Positions 17,578-27,339 of a stretch of 64,000 bases of DNA are shown here, piece after piece. Location of the stretch: assembly GCA_026169195.1 (NCBI GenBank), contig JAPFEH010000034.1, positions 1 through 64,000 on the forward strand, written 5' to 3'. The DNA is from Dysosmobacter sp. Lineage in GTDB: Bacteria; Bacillota; Clostridia; Oscillospirales; Oscillospiraceae. A program made the position numbers and the translations under genes. How positions within the stretch are numbered: the first letter of the stretch is position 1; every line of letters starts with the position of its first letter. Below the pieces are notes generated by a model, which saw only the letters and a program-made list of their open reading frames with translations, did no database searches and was not told the DNA's origin.

Positions 17578-18837
17578 TTATTCATAGCGCAGCGCGTCGA
17601 TGGGATTGAGTTTGGCCGCCTTGTTGGCAGGCAGGTATCCGAACAGCACCCCGATGCCAACGCTGACGCTGAAGCTGATGAGAATGGAGCCCAGCGTGGG
17701 AGTGGCGTTGAAGGTCACGCCGTTGGCTGCTCCCAGCGACTCCACCAGCATCCCGCCCAGCAGCGTGCTGATGCCCATGGACACCAGACATCCAAAGAGA
17801 ATGCCGATCAGACCGCCTATGGCAGAGGTGGTCCCCGCTTCGATCACGAACTGGCGGCGGATGTCCCGACGCTTGGCGCCCAGTGATTTCCGGATTCCGA
17901 TTTCACGGGTGCGTTCCGTCACGGACACCAGCATGATGTTCATGATGCCGATGCCGCCCACCAGCAGGGAAATGGCGGCAATCGCCACAAGGACCGCCAT
18001 GCCCACGCCCATCATGGCGTTGATCAGGTTGAGCTGCTCCAGCATGGACTGAACCACGTAGGCGTTGTATTCCGCGTCCTCATCCTTATAAAAGTCCTGC
18101 AAAAATCCCTTGAGCAGTTGTTGTCCCTCCAGCACCACATCTCTGGACACGGCCGTGATCTGGTACAAAGAGACATAGCTGGAGCCGGAAAGCTGCATGG
18201 CGTTGGGATAGGGGATAAAGATCTGATCGTCGCCGGAGCCTTCCTGCATCTGTCCGGTGCTCCCCTGAGCAAGAACCCCCACCACGGTATACGGCGCACC
18301 GCCGATCAGCAGCGTTTTCCCCAGCGCGTCGCCTCCCAGAATCTCCTGTTCCACATAGGCCCCCACCACGCACACGTTTCCGTGGTTGAGCACATCCACA
18401 TACTGAAGATACCGCCCCTTTTCCAGACGGAAGCCATCCAAGGTGGTGGCTGTTTCCGGACGGTACATGGCCTCGCTGACGCCGTAAATATTGGTCTTTT
18501 TGTATTCCGTGCCGCCGCAGCGGATGCCGCTGCCGGCGCCCACCCAGGGGCTGATGCCGTCGAACACATCCGGCCGGTCGTCCACGAAGGCATACATCTC
18601 CGACGGGGTGATGTTTCCGGTGGTTCCGTCGCCCATGCCCCATGTGTAGGCATAGATCTGGGTGACGCCCAGCTTTTCCACCTGCTGCTCCAGCATCCCC
18701 GTGACGCCGTTGCCCAGCGAAAGAATGACGATCACCGCCCCCACGCCGATAACGATGCCCAGCATGGTGAGGAACGCCCGCATTTTGCTGGTCCGCAGGG
18801 ATTTGAGGGCCAGCTTGAAGGATTGGGTCACATTCAT
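17578..18837 (-). CDS. MacB-type ABC transporter permease
   Basis: SLRTSKMRAFLTMLGIVIGVGAVIVILSLGNGV...LLVGGIGIMNIMLVSVTERTREIGIRKSLGAKRRDI. Confidence 0.93.
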   Translation of the reverse strand: MNVTQSFKLALKSLRTSKMRAFLTMLGIVIGVGAVIVILSLGNGVTGMLEQQVEKLGVTQIYAYTWGMGDGTTGNITPSEMYAFVDDRPDVFDGISPWVGAGSGIRCGGTEYKKTNIYGVSEAMYRPETATTLDGFRLEKGRYLQYVDVLNHGNVCVVGAYVEQEILGGDALGKTLLIGGAPYTVVGVLAQGSTGQMQEGSGDDQIFIPYPNAMQLSGSSYVSLYQITAVSRDVVLEGQQLLKGFLQDFYKDEDAEYNAYVVQSMLEQLNLINAMMGVGMAVLVAIAAISLLVGGIGIMNIMLVSVTERTREIGIRKSLGAKRRDIRRQFVIEAGTTSAIGGLIGILFGCLVSMGISTLLGGMLVESLGAANGVTFNATPTLGSILISFSVSVGIGVLFGYLPANKAAKLNPIDALRYE

Positions 18838-19574
18838 GCCTCCGCCTCCTCTTCCGTTTCCTGCGCCTGCACCACTGCCGCCGGATCTCCGGCATCGCCG
18901 TCATAGATGATCCTGCCGTCCTGAAGGCGGACGATGCGCTTTGCCTTCACGGCGATGGAATTATCGTGAGTGATGAGGACCACGGTGTTCCCTTCCCGGT
19001 TGAGCTTCTGCAAAAAGCCCAGCACCTCGCGGCCCGTACGGGAATCCAGCGCGCCGGTGGGTTCATCCGCCAGAATGACCGACGGCTCCCCTGCCAGAGC
19101 GCGGGCGATGGACACCCGCTGCTGCTGGCCGCCGGAGAGCTGACTGGGGAGATTGCGGTGTTTTTCCGCCAGTCCTACCCGTTCCAGCGCCCGAACCGCC
19201 CGCTCCCGCCGCTCGGGACCCGACAGCCCCGCATACAGCAGCGGCAGCTCTACATTTTCCAGCACGGTCAGCTTCGGAACCAGATTGTACTGCTGGAAGA
19301 TGAAGCCCAGCATCTTGTTGCGGATTTCTGCCTGCTGGTCGTCGTCCATGGTGGATACGTCCACGCCGCCCAGATGATAGCTGCCGGAGGTGGGCACATC
19401 CAGACATCCGATGATGTTCATGGCGGTGGATTTTCCGGAACCGGACTGTCCCACAATGGCGACGAATTCCCCCTTGTCGATGGTAAGGCTGATCCCGTCC
19501 AGCGCATGGACCTCCTCACCGCCCATGGGATAGAGCTTATAAACGTCCCTCAGTTCGATCAGGTGGGCCATCAC
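18834..19574 (-). CDS. MacB-type ABC transporter ATP-binding protein
   Basis: Walker [10 protein letters not shown], signature [16 protein letters not shown], Walker B VILADEPT. Confidence 0.95.
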   Translation of the reverse strand: MMAHLIELRDVYKLYPMGGEEVHALDGISLTIDKGEFVAIVGQSGSGKSTAMNIIGCLDVPTSGSYHLGGVDVSTMDDDQQAEIRNKMLGFIFQQYNLVPKLTVLENVELPLLYAGLSGPERRERAVRALERVGLAEKHRNLPSQLSGGQQQRVSIARALAGEPSVILADEPTGALDSRTGREVLGFLQKLNREGNTVVLITHDNSIAVKAKRIVRLQDGRIIYDGDAGDPAAVVQAQETEEEAEA

Positions 19575-21158
19575 TCAGCCCTCCGCTGCCGGCGCAGCCT
19601 GATACGCGATCCGGTCCCCTGCCGCAAGGCCGCCGGTGATCTGGATGTACTGGTTGTCGCTCACGCCCAGCGTTACGGTCCGCTCTTCCAGCAGGGCGGG
19701 ATCCGTCACCGTCCCGTCCTCGCCAAGAGCCCCTGCCGGAACCACCCGCACGGTGCCGCCCCGCTCCACGGCAGCCACCGGCACCGTAACAGCCTGCTCC
19801 ACCGCATCGCAGTGGATGACGGCAGTCACATTCATTCCCGGCATCAGACTGCCGAACTCCTCAATGGAAATGGTGACGGGATAGGTGGTAAACCCGTCCT
19901 TGGTGGTTCCGTTGACGCTGACCCGCTCCACGGTACCGGTATAGACCTCCCCCGGCAGGGCGGCTGCGGTGATCTCCACGGTCTGACCCGCCCGCACCTT
20001 GCCGATGTCCAGCTCGTTGACGTTCATCCGCATCTTCAGGCTGCTCATGTCATAGATCACCGCCAGTGTGCCGCTGGCGCTGCCGTCCACCTTATCGCCC
20101 GCCTTGAAGTTTTTTTCAATGACCGTACCGGAAATGGGAGAGGTGATGCGGTATTCATCCAGACTCCCACTGGCGGTGGAGGCGGACAGCTTGGCGCTCT
20201 CCAGTCCCAGACGGGCATTTTCGATCTGTTCCCGAATGGCTGCGGAGTCCACGGTGCACAGCACCTCCCCCTTTTTCACCGTGCTGCCCATCAGCTTGTC
20301 AAAGCCGCTGACGGTGCCGGATGATGCCGCGTACACCGTGGCGGATGCGGGCAGAGATACGGCGGCGTTTCCGTAACTGCAATAGCTGCCGATAACGGCG
20401 GAGGCCGTATAGGCGTCTGACAGCACGCCGGGATTCTGCACCTTGACTCGCACGCTGCTTCCCTCCTTCCCGTTGCTGGTAACTGCGGTGCTGTTGGAAA
20501 CCGCCGTTACAGTGCCGTTGACCGGTTCTTCAAAGCTGCCCACAAACACGGACGCCTTCTGCCCCACGTAAAATTCCGAAGGCGCCACATAGGGAAAGAG
20601 AAAATCAATGGACAGGTCCATGCTGGTGGTGATCCGCGCCAGCGGGGCACCTGCCGCCACATCCTCGCCGTTGTGGACAAAGACCTCCTGAATCGTACCG
20701 GCAATGGGCGCCGTGGGACGGAGGGCGGACTGCGCCTGATCGTAGCTCAGGCGGGCCTGCTTGACGGAAAGTCCGGCACGGCTGACATTGGCCTGCGCAT
20801 CGCCGCTGTCCAGCTCGTAGAGCAGCGCCCCCTTCTCCACCAGATCGTCCTCTGCAAAGGGTGCGTTCAAAATCGCGCCGGAGACCAGCGTATTGACCTG
20901 ATAGGAGTCCGCCGGCTCCAGTGTAGCCGAGCCGTTGACCTGTACCGTCAGGTCCCGCAGGGCGGCTTCCTCCACGGTGTAGCCGGTTCCCGGCGCCACG
21001 GTGTTTTTTCCCAGACTGGGCAGCACCGCCGCCGCCAAAAGAACCAGAACCAGCGCCACCGCCAGCACTGCCCGCTTTTTTCCTTTTCTGCCGAAACGAA
21101 GCTTCTTTTCCTTTTTTTCAGGGAGCATCGTCTCTTCCTGCTTCATGATCTCATTCAT
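19575..21158 (-). CDS. HlyD/MacA-type efflux periplasmic adaptor
   Basis: Single N-terminal TM; barrel-sandwich hybrid and beta-barrel pattern; operonic with the ABC genes. Confidence 0.88.
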   Translation of the reverse strand: MNEIMKQEETMLPEKKEKKLRFGRKGKKRAVLAVALVLVLLAAAVLPSLGKNTVAPGTGYTVEEAALRDLTVQVNGSATLEPADSYQVNTLVSGAILNAPFAEDDLVEKGALLYELDSGDAQANVSRAGLSVKQARLSYDQAQSALRPTAPIAGTIQEVFVHNGEDVAAGAPLARITTSMDLSIDFLFPYVAPSEFYVGQKASVFVGSFEEPVNGTVTAVSNSTAVTSNGKEGSSVRVKVQNPGVLSDAYTASAVIGSYCSYGNAAVSLPASATVYAASSGTVSGFDKLMGSTVKKGEVLCTVDSAAIREQIENARLGLESAKLSASTASGSLDEYRITSPISGTVIEKNFKAGDKVDGSASGTLAVIYDMSSLKMRMNVNELDIGKVRAGQTVEITAAALPGEVYTGTVERVSVNGTTKDGFTTYPVTISIEEFGSLMPGMNVTAVIHCDAVEQAVTVPVAAVERGGTVRVVPAGALGEDGTVTDPALLEERTVTLGVSDNQYIQITGGLAAGDRIAYQAAPAAEG

Positions 21159-21256
21159 ATCCAGTTCTCCTTCTGTTCGTCTCCGGGTGTTTCTCCCGCC
21201 CTATATAACGGTGCGGCAAGTCGTATTTCTTCAAGTGGAAGGACCGTTTTTCTCGC

Positions 21257-21305
21257 CTATTGTCTTAGTCAATTAGTACAATAGCACATTTTTTCCATTT
21301 GTCAA
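21257..21305 (-). promoter_or_regulatory. Efflux-operon promoter with overlapping operator
   Basis: Minus strand TTGACA-N16-TATTGT with TGC upstream of the -10; inverted repeat CTATTGT-N14-ACAATAG (21257-21284). Confidence 0.6.
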
Positions 21306-21477
21306 CCCGCAATCCGGAAAATTTTTTCAGGCAGCCGGATCCTGCGCTCTTTCCTTTGTGCCGTTTTTGTGTCATGGACAGCCTCCCTTCCGCGTTTCTT
21401 CTGCTGTTTTACAGAATAGCAGAGCCATCTTTCCAGAATCTTTCAAGAATCTTACAGTTTTGAAAGATTCCACGCAA

Positions 21478-21508
21478 AAAAAGCGAGCGGCTTTTGCCGC
21501 TCGCTTTT
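21478..21508 (-). terminator. Intrinsic terminator
   Basis: AAAAGCGAGCGGC-TTTT-GCCGCTCGCTTTT. Confidence 0.75.
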
Positions 21509-21515
21509 GGAGACT

Positions 21516-22193
21516 TCACTGCTGCTCATACAGCGGTACCGTTCGCCGATAGGACTGCGGACGGTATGTAACAGAGGCGATCTTCCGTCCGGACATTCCG
21601 TATTTCGGATGCACGCCGAACAGGTCCAGATACCGCTCCAGATCATCCCGCTCCGCCGCCATGGCTTCCAGCAGCTGGACGGTTGCCCGTGCGTCGTCCA
21701 CCGCCCGATGGCTGTTGACGGCATCCGTCAATCCATAGGCCTCAATGGCGTTGCAAAGCTTGTGAGGGTAATCCCGCCGGTCCCGATAGACGGTCAGCGC
21801 GTCCAGAAACCGGGGCGTCCGCAGCACGTCCACCAGCCCGTAGGGGCGCAGAAACCAGAAGAGAAAATTCAAGTCAAACTGCGCGTTGTAGGCCACCAGA
21901 AGGGGCTGCTGTGCCCCCTCCAGCAAACGGCAGAAGGCTTCCGCCGCTTCCCTCTGGTCCACGCCCTCTGCCTCCAGCTGCCGGTCCGTAATGCCGGTCA
22001 GCTCTGTGATAAACGGCGGCAGCGTCTCTCCCTCCGGCAGCCGCACCAGCAGATCCATGCAGTCTCTCTCGCGCCCGCGCTCCAAAGAGACCGCCCCCAG
22101 CTCAATGATGCGGTCTTTTCCAAAGGCAATCCCCGTGGTCTCCGTGTCAAAAACCACCACCCGATCAAAGTTCTGCCAAATTCTTTCCATCAT
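21516..22193 (-). CDS. DnaQ-like 3'-5' exonuclease
   Basis: VVVFDTETTGI, NAQFDLNFL, HRAVDDARAT exonuclease motifs. Confidence 0.88.
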   Translation of the reverse strand: MMERIWQNFDRVVVFDTETTGIAFGKDRIIELGAVSLERGRERDCMDLLVRLPEGETLPPFITELTGITDRQLEAEGVDQREAAEAFCRLLEGAQQPLLVAYNAQFDLNFLFWFLRPYGLVDVLRTPRFLDALTVYRDRRDYPHKLCNAIEAYGLTDAVNSHRAVDDARATVQLLEAMAAERDDLERYLDLFGVHPKYGMSGRKIASVTYRPQSYRRTVPLYEQQ

Positions 22194-22957
22194 GCCGCCA
22201 TCTCCTCTGTCAGCTGACTTTCTCCGGTCGCGTAATCGATCCGGACGCCCGGCTGCACATTGTAGCAATACACGTTGAAGCAGACGCCGGCGCCGCCGTC
22301 CTCCACGGACCACGCCTCCATCTGCACGCCGCGCGCTACCAGTTCCATGCCGCGGAAAAGCGGCGTGACCCGATACAGCACGTGGTTTCCGGTTTCCTGC
22401 ACATAATCCGCCACCTCGTTTTCAAAGGGCAGCATCCCGTCCACATTCAGATAGCGGGTGCCGGTAATCAGGTTTTGCTCGTTGGCGTTCTCGCCGGAAA
22501 GCTGGTAGCCGATCAAGTGGCAGCGGTTATAAAGATAATTTCCGTCTACCACCCCGTCATAGCGGACCGTCTGCCATCCGCTGGGCTTGACCATGCCAAT
22601 GGAGCCCCGCTCCCCCTCCGGCATCAGGTCTCTGCCGATACATGCCTCTGCCGCACCGCAGCGTCCGATCAGATCCAGCGGAGCATATGTCTCATAGGAC
22701 GTCGTTCCAGCCCGTTCCTCCTCTGTAAAGGATGGAAGGTTGTCATCAAGGATCACATAAGGGATCCCGCTGTATTCCGGCAGGGCTTCCAGCGTGGTGG
22801 AGACCGCCTGCTCCGAACCGGACAGCCACGCTTCCAGCCCCGGCGGAACGGGAAGGCCGCTGTACGACCAAAGCGCCGCTCCGGCCACAATCAGCGCCGC
22901 CAGTAATGCCGCAATCTTGTTTTTCTGCCTGCTTCGATGCGTTTTTCTCTTTGCCAT
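22190..22957 (-). CDS. DNA/RNA non-specific endonuclease, EndA/NUC-like
   Basis: YNRCHLIGYQLSGENANEQNLITGTRYLN; N-terminal TM. Confidence 0.88.
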   Translation of the reverse strand: MAKRKTHRSRQKNKIAALLAALIVAGAALWSYSGLPVPPGLEAWLSGSEQAVSTTLEALPEYSGIPYVILDDNLPSFTEEERAGTTSYETYAPLDLIGRCGAAEACIGRDLMPEGERGSIGMVKPSGWQTVRYDGVVDGNYLYNRCHLIGYQLSGENANEQNLITGTRYLNVDGMLPFENEVADYVQETGNHVLYRVTPLFRGMELVARGVQMEAWSVEDGGAGVCFNVYCYNVQPGVRIDYATGESQLTEEMAA

Positions 22958-23101
22958 GGATACCGTCCTTTACGCTTTCCGGGCGCCGTGCCCTGTTGTC
23001 CTGCCATTTTAGCAGGTTCTGCCCCGTTTTTCAACGGCTGCATAAATCTCCGTTCAGCGGACAGACTATTGCACAATCACGTGCAACAGGAGGAACCGCT
23101 T

Positions 23102-23914
23102 ATGGAACTTTTTTCCCGCCGCTTCCGCACCTTCGTACTGCTGCTGGCGCCGTGCCTGTTTCTGGCTGGGATGCTGTACCTGCAGGGGCAGACCCGGCCT
23201 GCCGCCGCGGATGCCGCCATTCCGGCGGCTGCCGCAGACTGGGGCTTGTCCTTTCAGACAGAAGGACAGCCGCCCATCGGAAACGCCGCGCAGGAAGAAC
23301 TGGCACAATACAACGCCTGCTATCTGGGAGACACCGAAAAAAAGGTGATCTATCTGACCTTTGACTGCGGTTACGAAAACGGCTGCACAGAGCCGATTCT
23401 GGATGCGCTGAAAAAGCACAACGCCCCCGCGGCCTTCTTTGTGGTAGGCAACATGATCGAATCCGCTCCGGACATCGTCCGCCGCATGGCAGCAGAGGGC
23501 CATATCGTGGGCAACCACACCTACCATCATCCCGATATGTCCGCCATCAGCGATCCGGAGGCTTTTCAAAAGGAGCTGGACGCTCTGGCGGCACTGTATG
23601 AAAAAACGGTCGGCCAGCCTTTGCCGAACTATTACCGGCCGCCTCAGGGGAAATTCAGCACAGAAAATCTCAAGCAGGCACAGGCAATGGGCTACAAGAC
23701 CGTTTTCTGGAGCCTTGCCTACGTGGACTGGTGCACAGATGACCAGCCCACTGCGGAACAGGCCTACGCCAAGCTTCTGCCGCGGATCCATGACGGCGCC
23801 ATTGTCCTGCTGCATTCCACCTCCAAAACCAACGCAGCGATTCTGGATGAGCTTTTGACCAAGTGGGAGGACATGGGATATACCTTCGCCTCTCTGGACC
23901 AGCTGCCCGCCTGA
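23102..23914 (+). CDS. Polysaccharide deacetylase family protein
   Basis: YLTFDCGYENG, EGHIVGNHTYHHPDM, YYRPPQGKFS; N-terminal signal anchor. Confidence 0.9.
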   Translation: MELFSRRFRTFVLLLAPCLFLAGMLYLQGQTRPAAADAAIPAAAADWGLSFQTEGQPPIGNAAQEELAQYNACYLGDTEKKVIYLTFDCGYENGCTEPILDALKKHNAPAAFFVVGNMIESAPDIVRRMAAEGHIVGNHTYHHPDMSAISDPEAFQKELDALAALYEKTVGQPLPNYYRPPQGKFSTENLKQAQAMGYKTVFWSLAYVDWCTDDQPTAEQAYAKLLPRIHDGAIVLLHSTSKTNAAILDELLTKWEDMGYTFASLDQLPA

Positions 23915-23996
23915 CTGATTTTGTCATTTTCCTGTAACCCTTTTTCTCCTTGTATCGTCTATAATGATACAAACGCTTTGAAAAAGGAGTACCCTG

Positions 23997-24731
23997 ATGA
24001 CCATTGAACGAACCGACCTTCGCTCCGGCGTCCTGAGCGCTTCGGCCCTGCGGCTGCTGGCCATGCTGTTTATGCTGCTGGATCACGCATGGGCCACCGT
24101 TGTCCCCGGAAACTTCTGGATGACCTGTGTGGGTCGTCTGGCATTTCCCCTGTATGCCTTTCAGCTGACAGAGGGATTTTTTCACACGGCGGACCGCCGC
24201 CGTTACGCGCTGCGTCTGCTGGGGCTGGCGGTGCTTTCCGAGATCCCCTTCAACCTCATCCAATCCAGCTCCATCTTCTTTCCCTTCCATCAAAATACGA
24301 TCTTCACCCTGCTGCTGGGGCTGCTTGCCATCTGGGCGCTGGATACTGCCAGAGAAAAACGCACGCCCAAGGCGTTGATTTCGGGGATCGTGGTCCCCGT
24401 TTGTGCCTGTCTGCTGGCAGGTGTGGGATTTGTGGATTACAGCATCACCGGTGTTTTAACCGTGATCCTGTTTTACCTCTGCCGGAACTTCCCGCTGGCC
24501 CGCCTTGCCCAGCTGGCAGGCATGGTGCTGCTGCATATCGTCCTCTTCCAAGGGCAGACCATCGCGATCCTCGGGTTTGACTTCCCGGCGCAGGGCTTCG
24601 CGGTGCTGGCCCTGATCCCCATTTGGCTCTACAACGGAAAAAAGGGCTTTGGCGGAAAGGCCTTCCAGTGGTTCGCCTATTTGTTCTATCCCGTCCATCT
24701 GCTGATCCTCTACGCGCTCTATGCGATGTAA
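23997..24731 (+). CDS. TraX family membrane protein
   Basis: LRLLAMLFMLLDHAW...GRLAFPLYAFQLTEGFFHT...YSITGVL. Confidence 0.85.
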   Translation: MTIERTDLRSGVLSASALRLLAMLFMLLDHAWATVVPGNFWMTCVGRLAFPLYAFQLTEGFFHTADRRRYALRLLGLAVLSEIPFNLIQSSSIFFPFHQNTIFTLLLGLLAIWALDTAREKRTPKALISGIVVPVCACLLAGVGFVDYSITGVLTVILFYLCRNFPLARLAQLAGMVLLHIVLFQGQTIAILGFDFPAQGFAVLALIPIWLYNGKKGFGGKAFQWFAYLFYPVHLLILYALYAM

Positions 24732-24734
24732 CAA

Positions 24735-24773
24735 AACAGCCGGCACGGCCTGTGGCCGTGCCGGCTGTTTTTG
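24735..24773 (+). terminator. Intrinsic terminator
   Basis: AACAGCCGGCACGGCC-TGT-GGCCGTGCCGGCTGTTTTT. Confidence 0.8.
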
Positions 24774-24864
24774 TCAAACCGGACCCGTGCCCCATCCCGA
24801 CGTTTTTCGCCGTCAGCCATCGTTACAATGATCATAGAATTTCGCAATTATTCACAATTTCTTA

Positions 24865-24906
24865 ACTGACATATCTATTTACTTTTTGAAGTTGTCAGTA
24901 TATAAT
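24865..24906 (+). promoter_or_regulatory. Promoter with bipartite inverted-repeat operator upstream of busR-like gene
   Basis: ACTGACA (24865-24871), 21-nt spacer, TGTCAGT (24893-24899); TTTACT-N17-TATAAT promoter interleaved. Confidence 0.65.
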
Positions 24907-24941
24907 AGCAACCATCATATACAACAAAGAGGTGGTATATT

Positions 24942-25577
24942 TTGAAGCAGACCGTCGTTCCCTCCCAGTATCTCCAGATCGCTTTGGACATTGCCCGCCG
25001 TATCGCCAAGGGGGAGCTGCGTGAGGGACAGCGGATCTATGGCCGGTCCGTCATGGCATCGGAATACAACGTCTCTCCGGAGACCATCCGACGCGCCCTG
25101 CGGCTGCTGTCAGATATGAAGGTGGTGGAGGTCAAGCCCCAAAGCGGTGTGGTGGTCCTCTCGGCTGACAGTGCCCGCCGCTACATCGAAAATTTTGAGG
25201 AAAGCGCCGACGTGCGGGCATTGCGCCAGCAGCTGAAGGATCTGATGACCGAGTACGCCGATCTGAACCGCCGCCTTTCCGATACTGTGACGGCTTTGAT
25301 CAAAAGCCGGGATACCTTCGCTGCGGCCGACGAACCCTTCCCCAATTACGCCGTACCCATTCCAAAGGATTCCCCCCTGATCGGCCGCAGCATCGGGGAG
25401 CTGAAATTCTGGCAGTCCACCGGCGGCACCATTGTCGCCATCCGGCGGGGGCAGACGGTGATCCTCTCCCCCGGCCCATATGCCCAATTGTATGGCGGAG
25501 ACACGCTTGTTCTGGTGGGAAGCCCCGCCGCCGCGGAAGCCGCCCACCATTTAGTCACGGAAAAGGAGGCCCTATGA
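24942..25577 (+). CDS. GntR-type HTH with TrkA-C (RCK_C) domain, BusR-like regulator
   Basis: N-terminal GntR HTH (SEYNVSPETIRRALRLLSDMKVVEVKPQSGVVV), C-terminal SPLIGRSIGELKFWQSTGGTIVAIRRGQTVILSPGPYAQLYGGDTLVLVG. Confidence 0.85.
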   Translation: MKQTVVPSQYLQIALDIARRIAKGELREGQRIYGRSVMASEYNVSPETIRRALRLLSDMKVVEVKPQSGVVVLSADSARRYIENFEESADVRALRQQLKDLMTEYADLNRRLSDTVTALIKSRDTFAAADEPFPNYAVPIPKDSPLIGRSIGELKFWQSTGGTIVAIRRGQTVILSPGPYAQLYGGDTLVLVGSPAAAEAAHHLVTEKEAL

Positions 25578-26686
25578 TCCAATTTGAACATGTCAGCAAA
25601 AGCTACGGAAAAACACCGGTCCTCAAGGACATTACGTTTACCATCCCGGACGGGCAGTTTGTGGTCCTGATCGGCCCCTCTGGCTGCGGTAAGACCACCA
25701 CCATGAAAATGATCAACCGCCTGCTGGAGCCGGACACCGGCACCATCTCCATCGACGGCAAGGATATCCACCAGCAGGATAAGGTGGAGCTGCGCCGCCA
25801 CATCGGCTATGTCATCCAGCAGATCGGCCTGTTTCCCAATATGACCGTGGCGCAGAACATCTGCGTGGTGCCGAAGCTGCTGAAGTACGACAACGCACGC
25901 TGCGACCAGATCGTCCGCGATCTTTTGAAAATGGTACATATGGAGCAGTACGCCGACAAATATCCCTCCGAGCTCTCCGGCGGACAGCAGCAGCGCATCG
26001 GTGTGCTGCGGGCGCTGGCAGCCTCTCCCCCCATCGTGCTGATGGACGAACCCTTCAGCGCCTTGGACCCCATGACCCGGGAAACTCTGCAGGACGAGGT
26101 GAAAAACATCCAGCAGACACTGGGCAAAACCGTCATTTTCGTCAGCCACGATATGGGCGAGGCATTGAAGCTGGCGGACATCATCATCTTCATGGCCGGC
26201 GGCGAGATCGTGCAGATGGCATCTCCGGAGGAAATGCTGGAACACCCTGCCAATGATCTGGTTCGTGATTTTCTGGGCAAGCATGCCCCCGATGCCCCCG
26301 CCCCCTCCACCGTGGAGCACTTTATGCGGACCAACATCATCACCGTCAGGAAAAACCGCGGTGTGCTGGAATGTGCCGAGCGTATGGCCCGCAGCAGCGT
26401 CGACACGCTGCTGGTCACCGACGAGGCGGACCGCTATGCCGGCACCATCTCCATCGGCGATATCCGCCACTGGGGACGGGAGCTTGCCAGCATCGAGCCT
26501 CTGGTCCGGCAGACCGCCCGCACCGCGCGGGTGGGAGATGACGCCAGAGAAAGCTTTGATTATCTGTTGGATTCCGGCGCCAACTATGTGGTCGTCCTCA
26601 ATGAAGACGACACCATTGCCGGTATCGTCACCAAAACCAGCGTGGCCCGCAGCGTGGCGGAGAACCTGTGGGGGGATGGCAAATGA
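25574..26686 (+). CDS. Osmoprotectant ABC transporter ATP-binding protein with CBS domains, OpuCA-like
   Basis: Walker [27 protein letters not shown]-terminal CBS pair. Confidence 0.9.
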   Translation: MIQFEHVSKSYGKTPVLKDITFTIPDGQFVVLIGPSGCGKTTTMKMINRLLEPDTGTISIDGKDIHQQDKVELRRHIGYVIQQIGLFPNMTVAQNICVVPKLLKYDNARCDQIVRDLLKMVHMEQYADKYPSELSGGQQQRIGVLRALAASPPIVLMDEPFSALDPMTRETLQDEVKNIQQTLGKTVIFVSHDMGEALKLADIIIFMAGGEIVQMASPEEMLEHPANDLVRDFLGKHAPDAPAPSTVEHFMRTNIITVRKNRGVLECAERMARSSVDTLLVTDEADRYAGTISIGDIRHWGRELASIEPLVRQTARTARVGDDARESFDYLLDSGANYVVVLNEDDTIAGIVTKTSVARSVAENLWGDGK

Positions 26687-27339
26687 TCAACACCCTCCAG
26701 ACTCTCTTTCAGGACTATGGCGGAAAGCTGGGAACCGCGATCTTTGAGCACACGGTTTTTGTACTGGTGTCGGTGGTCATCGGGTTTGCCGCAGGGCTTC
26801 TGGCGGGCATTCTGCTCTCCCGCATCCCCCGGCGGCTTTCCGGATTCATCATTCCGGTGCTCTCCATCTTTCAAACGATCCCCGGTCTGGTGTTCATCGG
26901 CGTGCTCTTTATCCGGTGGGGCAATATCTACCCCACGGTGATCGTGGCGCTGAGCGTCTACGCCATGTTCCCGGTACTGAAAAACACCTATACCGGCATT
27001 CTTGCCGTGGAGCCCAAGTACATTGAAGCAGCCAAGGGCTGCGGAATGTCCTCCCTTCAGGCGCTCTGTAAGGTAGAGCTGCCGCTGGCCATGCCCACCA
27101 TCATCGCCGGACTGCGGATGGCTGCCATCTATACGGTCTCGTGGGCGGTGCTGGCCTCCATGATCGGTCTGGGCGGTCTGGGTGACTTCGTCTATCAGGG
27201 CACCAGCTCCAACAACAACACCCTGATCCTGCTGGGCGCCATCCCCGCAGCCATTCTGGCCGTGCTCTTCGGCGCCGTGATCGACCTGCTGCAAAAGCGC
27301 GTCACTCCCCGCGGGCTGAAAAAGGAGGTGGGCAAATGA
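26683..27339 (+). CDS. Osmoprotectant ABC transporter permease
   Basis: FQTIPGLVFIGVLF...EAAKGCGMSSLQALCKVELPLAMPTIIAGLRMAAI. Confidence 0.9.
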   Translation: MINTLQTLFQDYGGKLGTAIFEHTVFVLVSVVIGFAAGLLAGILLSRIPRRLSGFIIPVLSIFQTIPGLVFIGVLFIRWGNIYPTVIVALSVYAMFPVLKNTYTGILAVEPKYIEAAKGCGMSSLQALCKVELPLAMPTIIAGLRMAAIYTVSWAVLASMIGLGGLGDFVYQGTSSNNNTLILLGAIPAAILAVLFGAVIDLLQKRVTPRGLKKEVGK

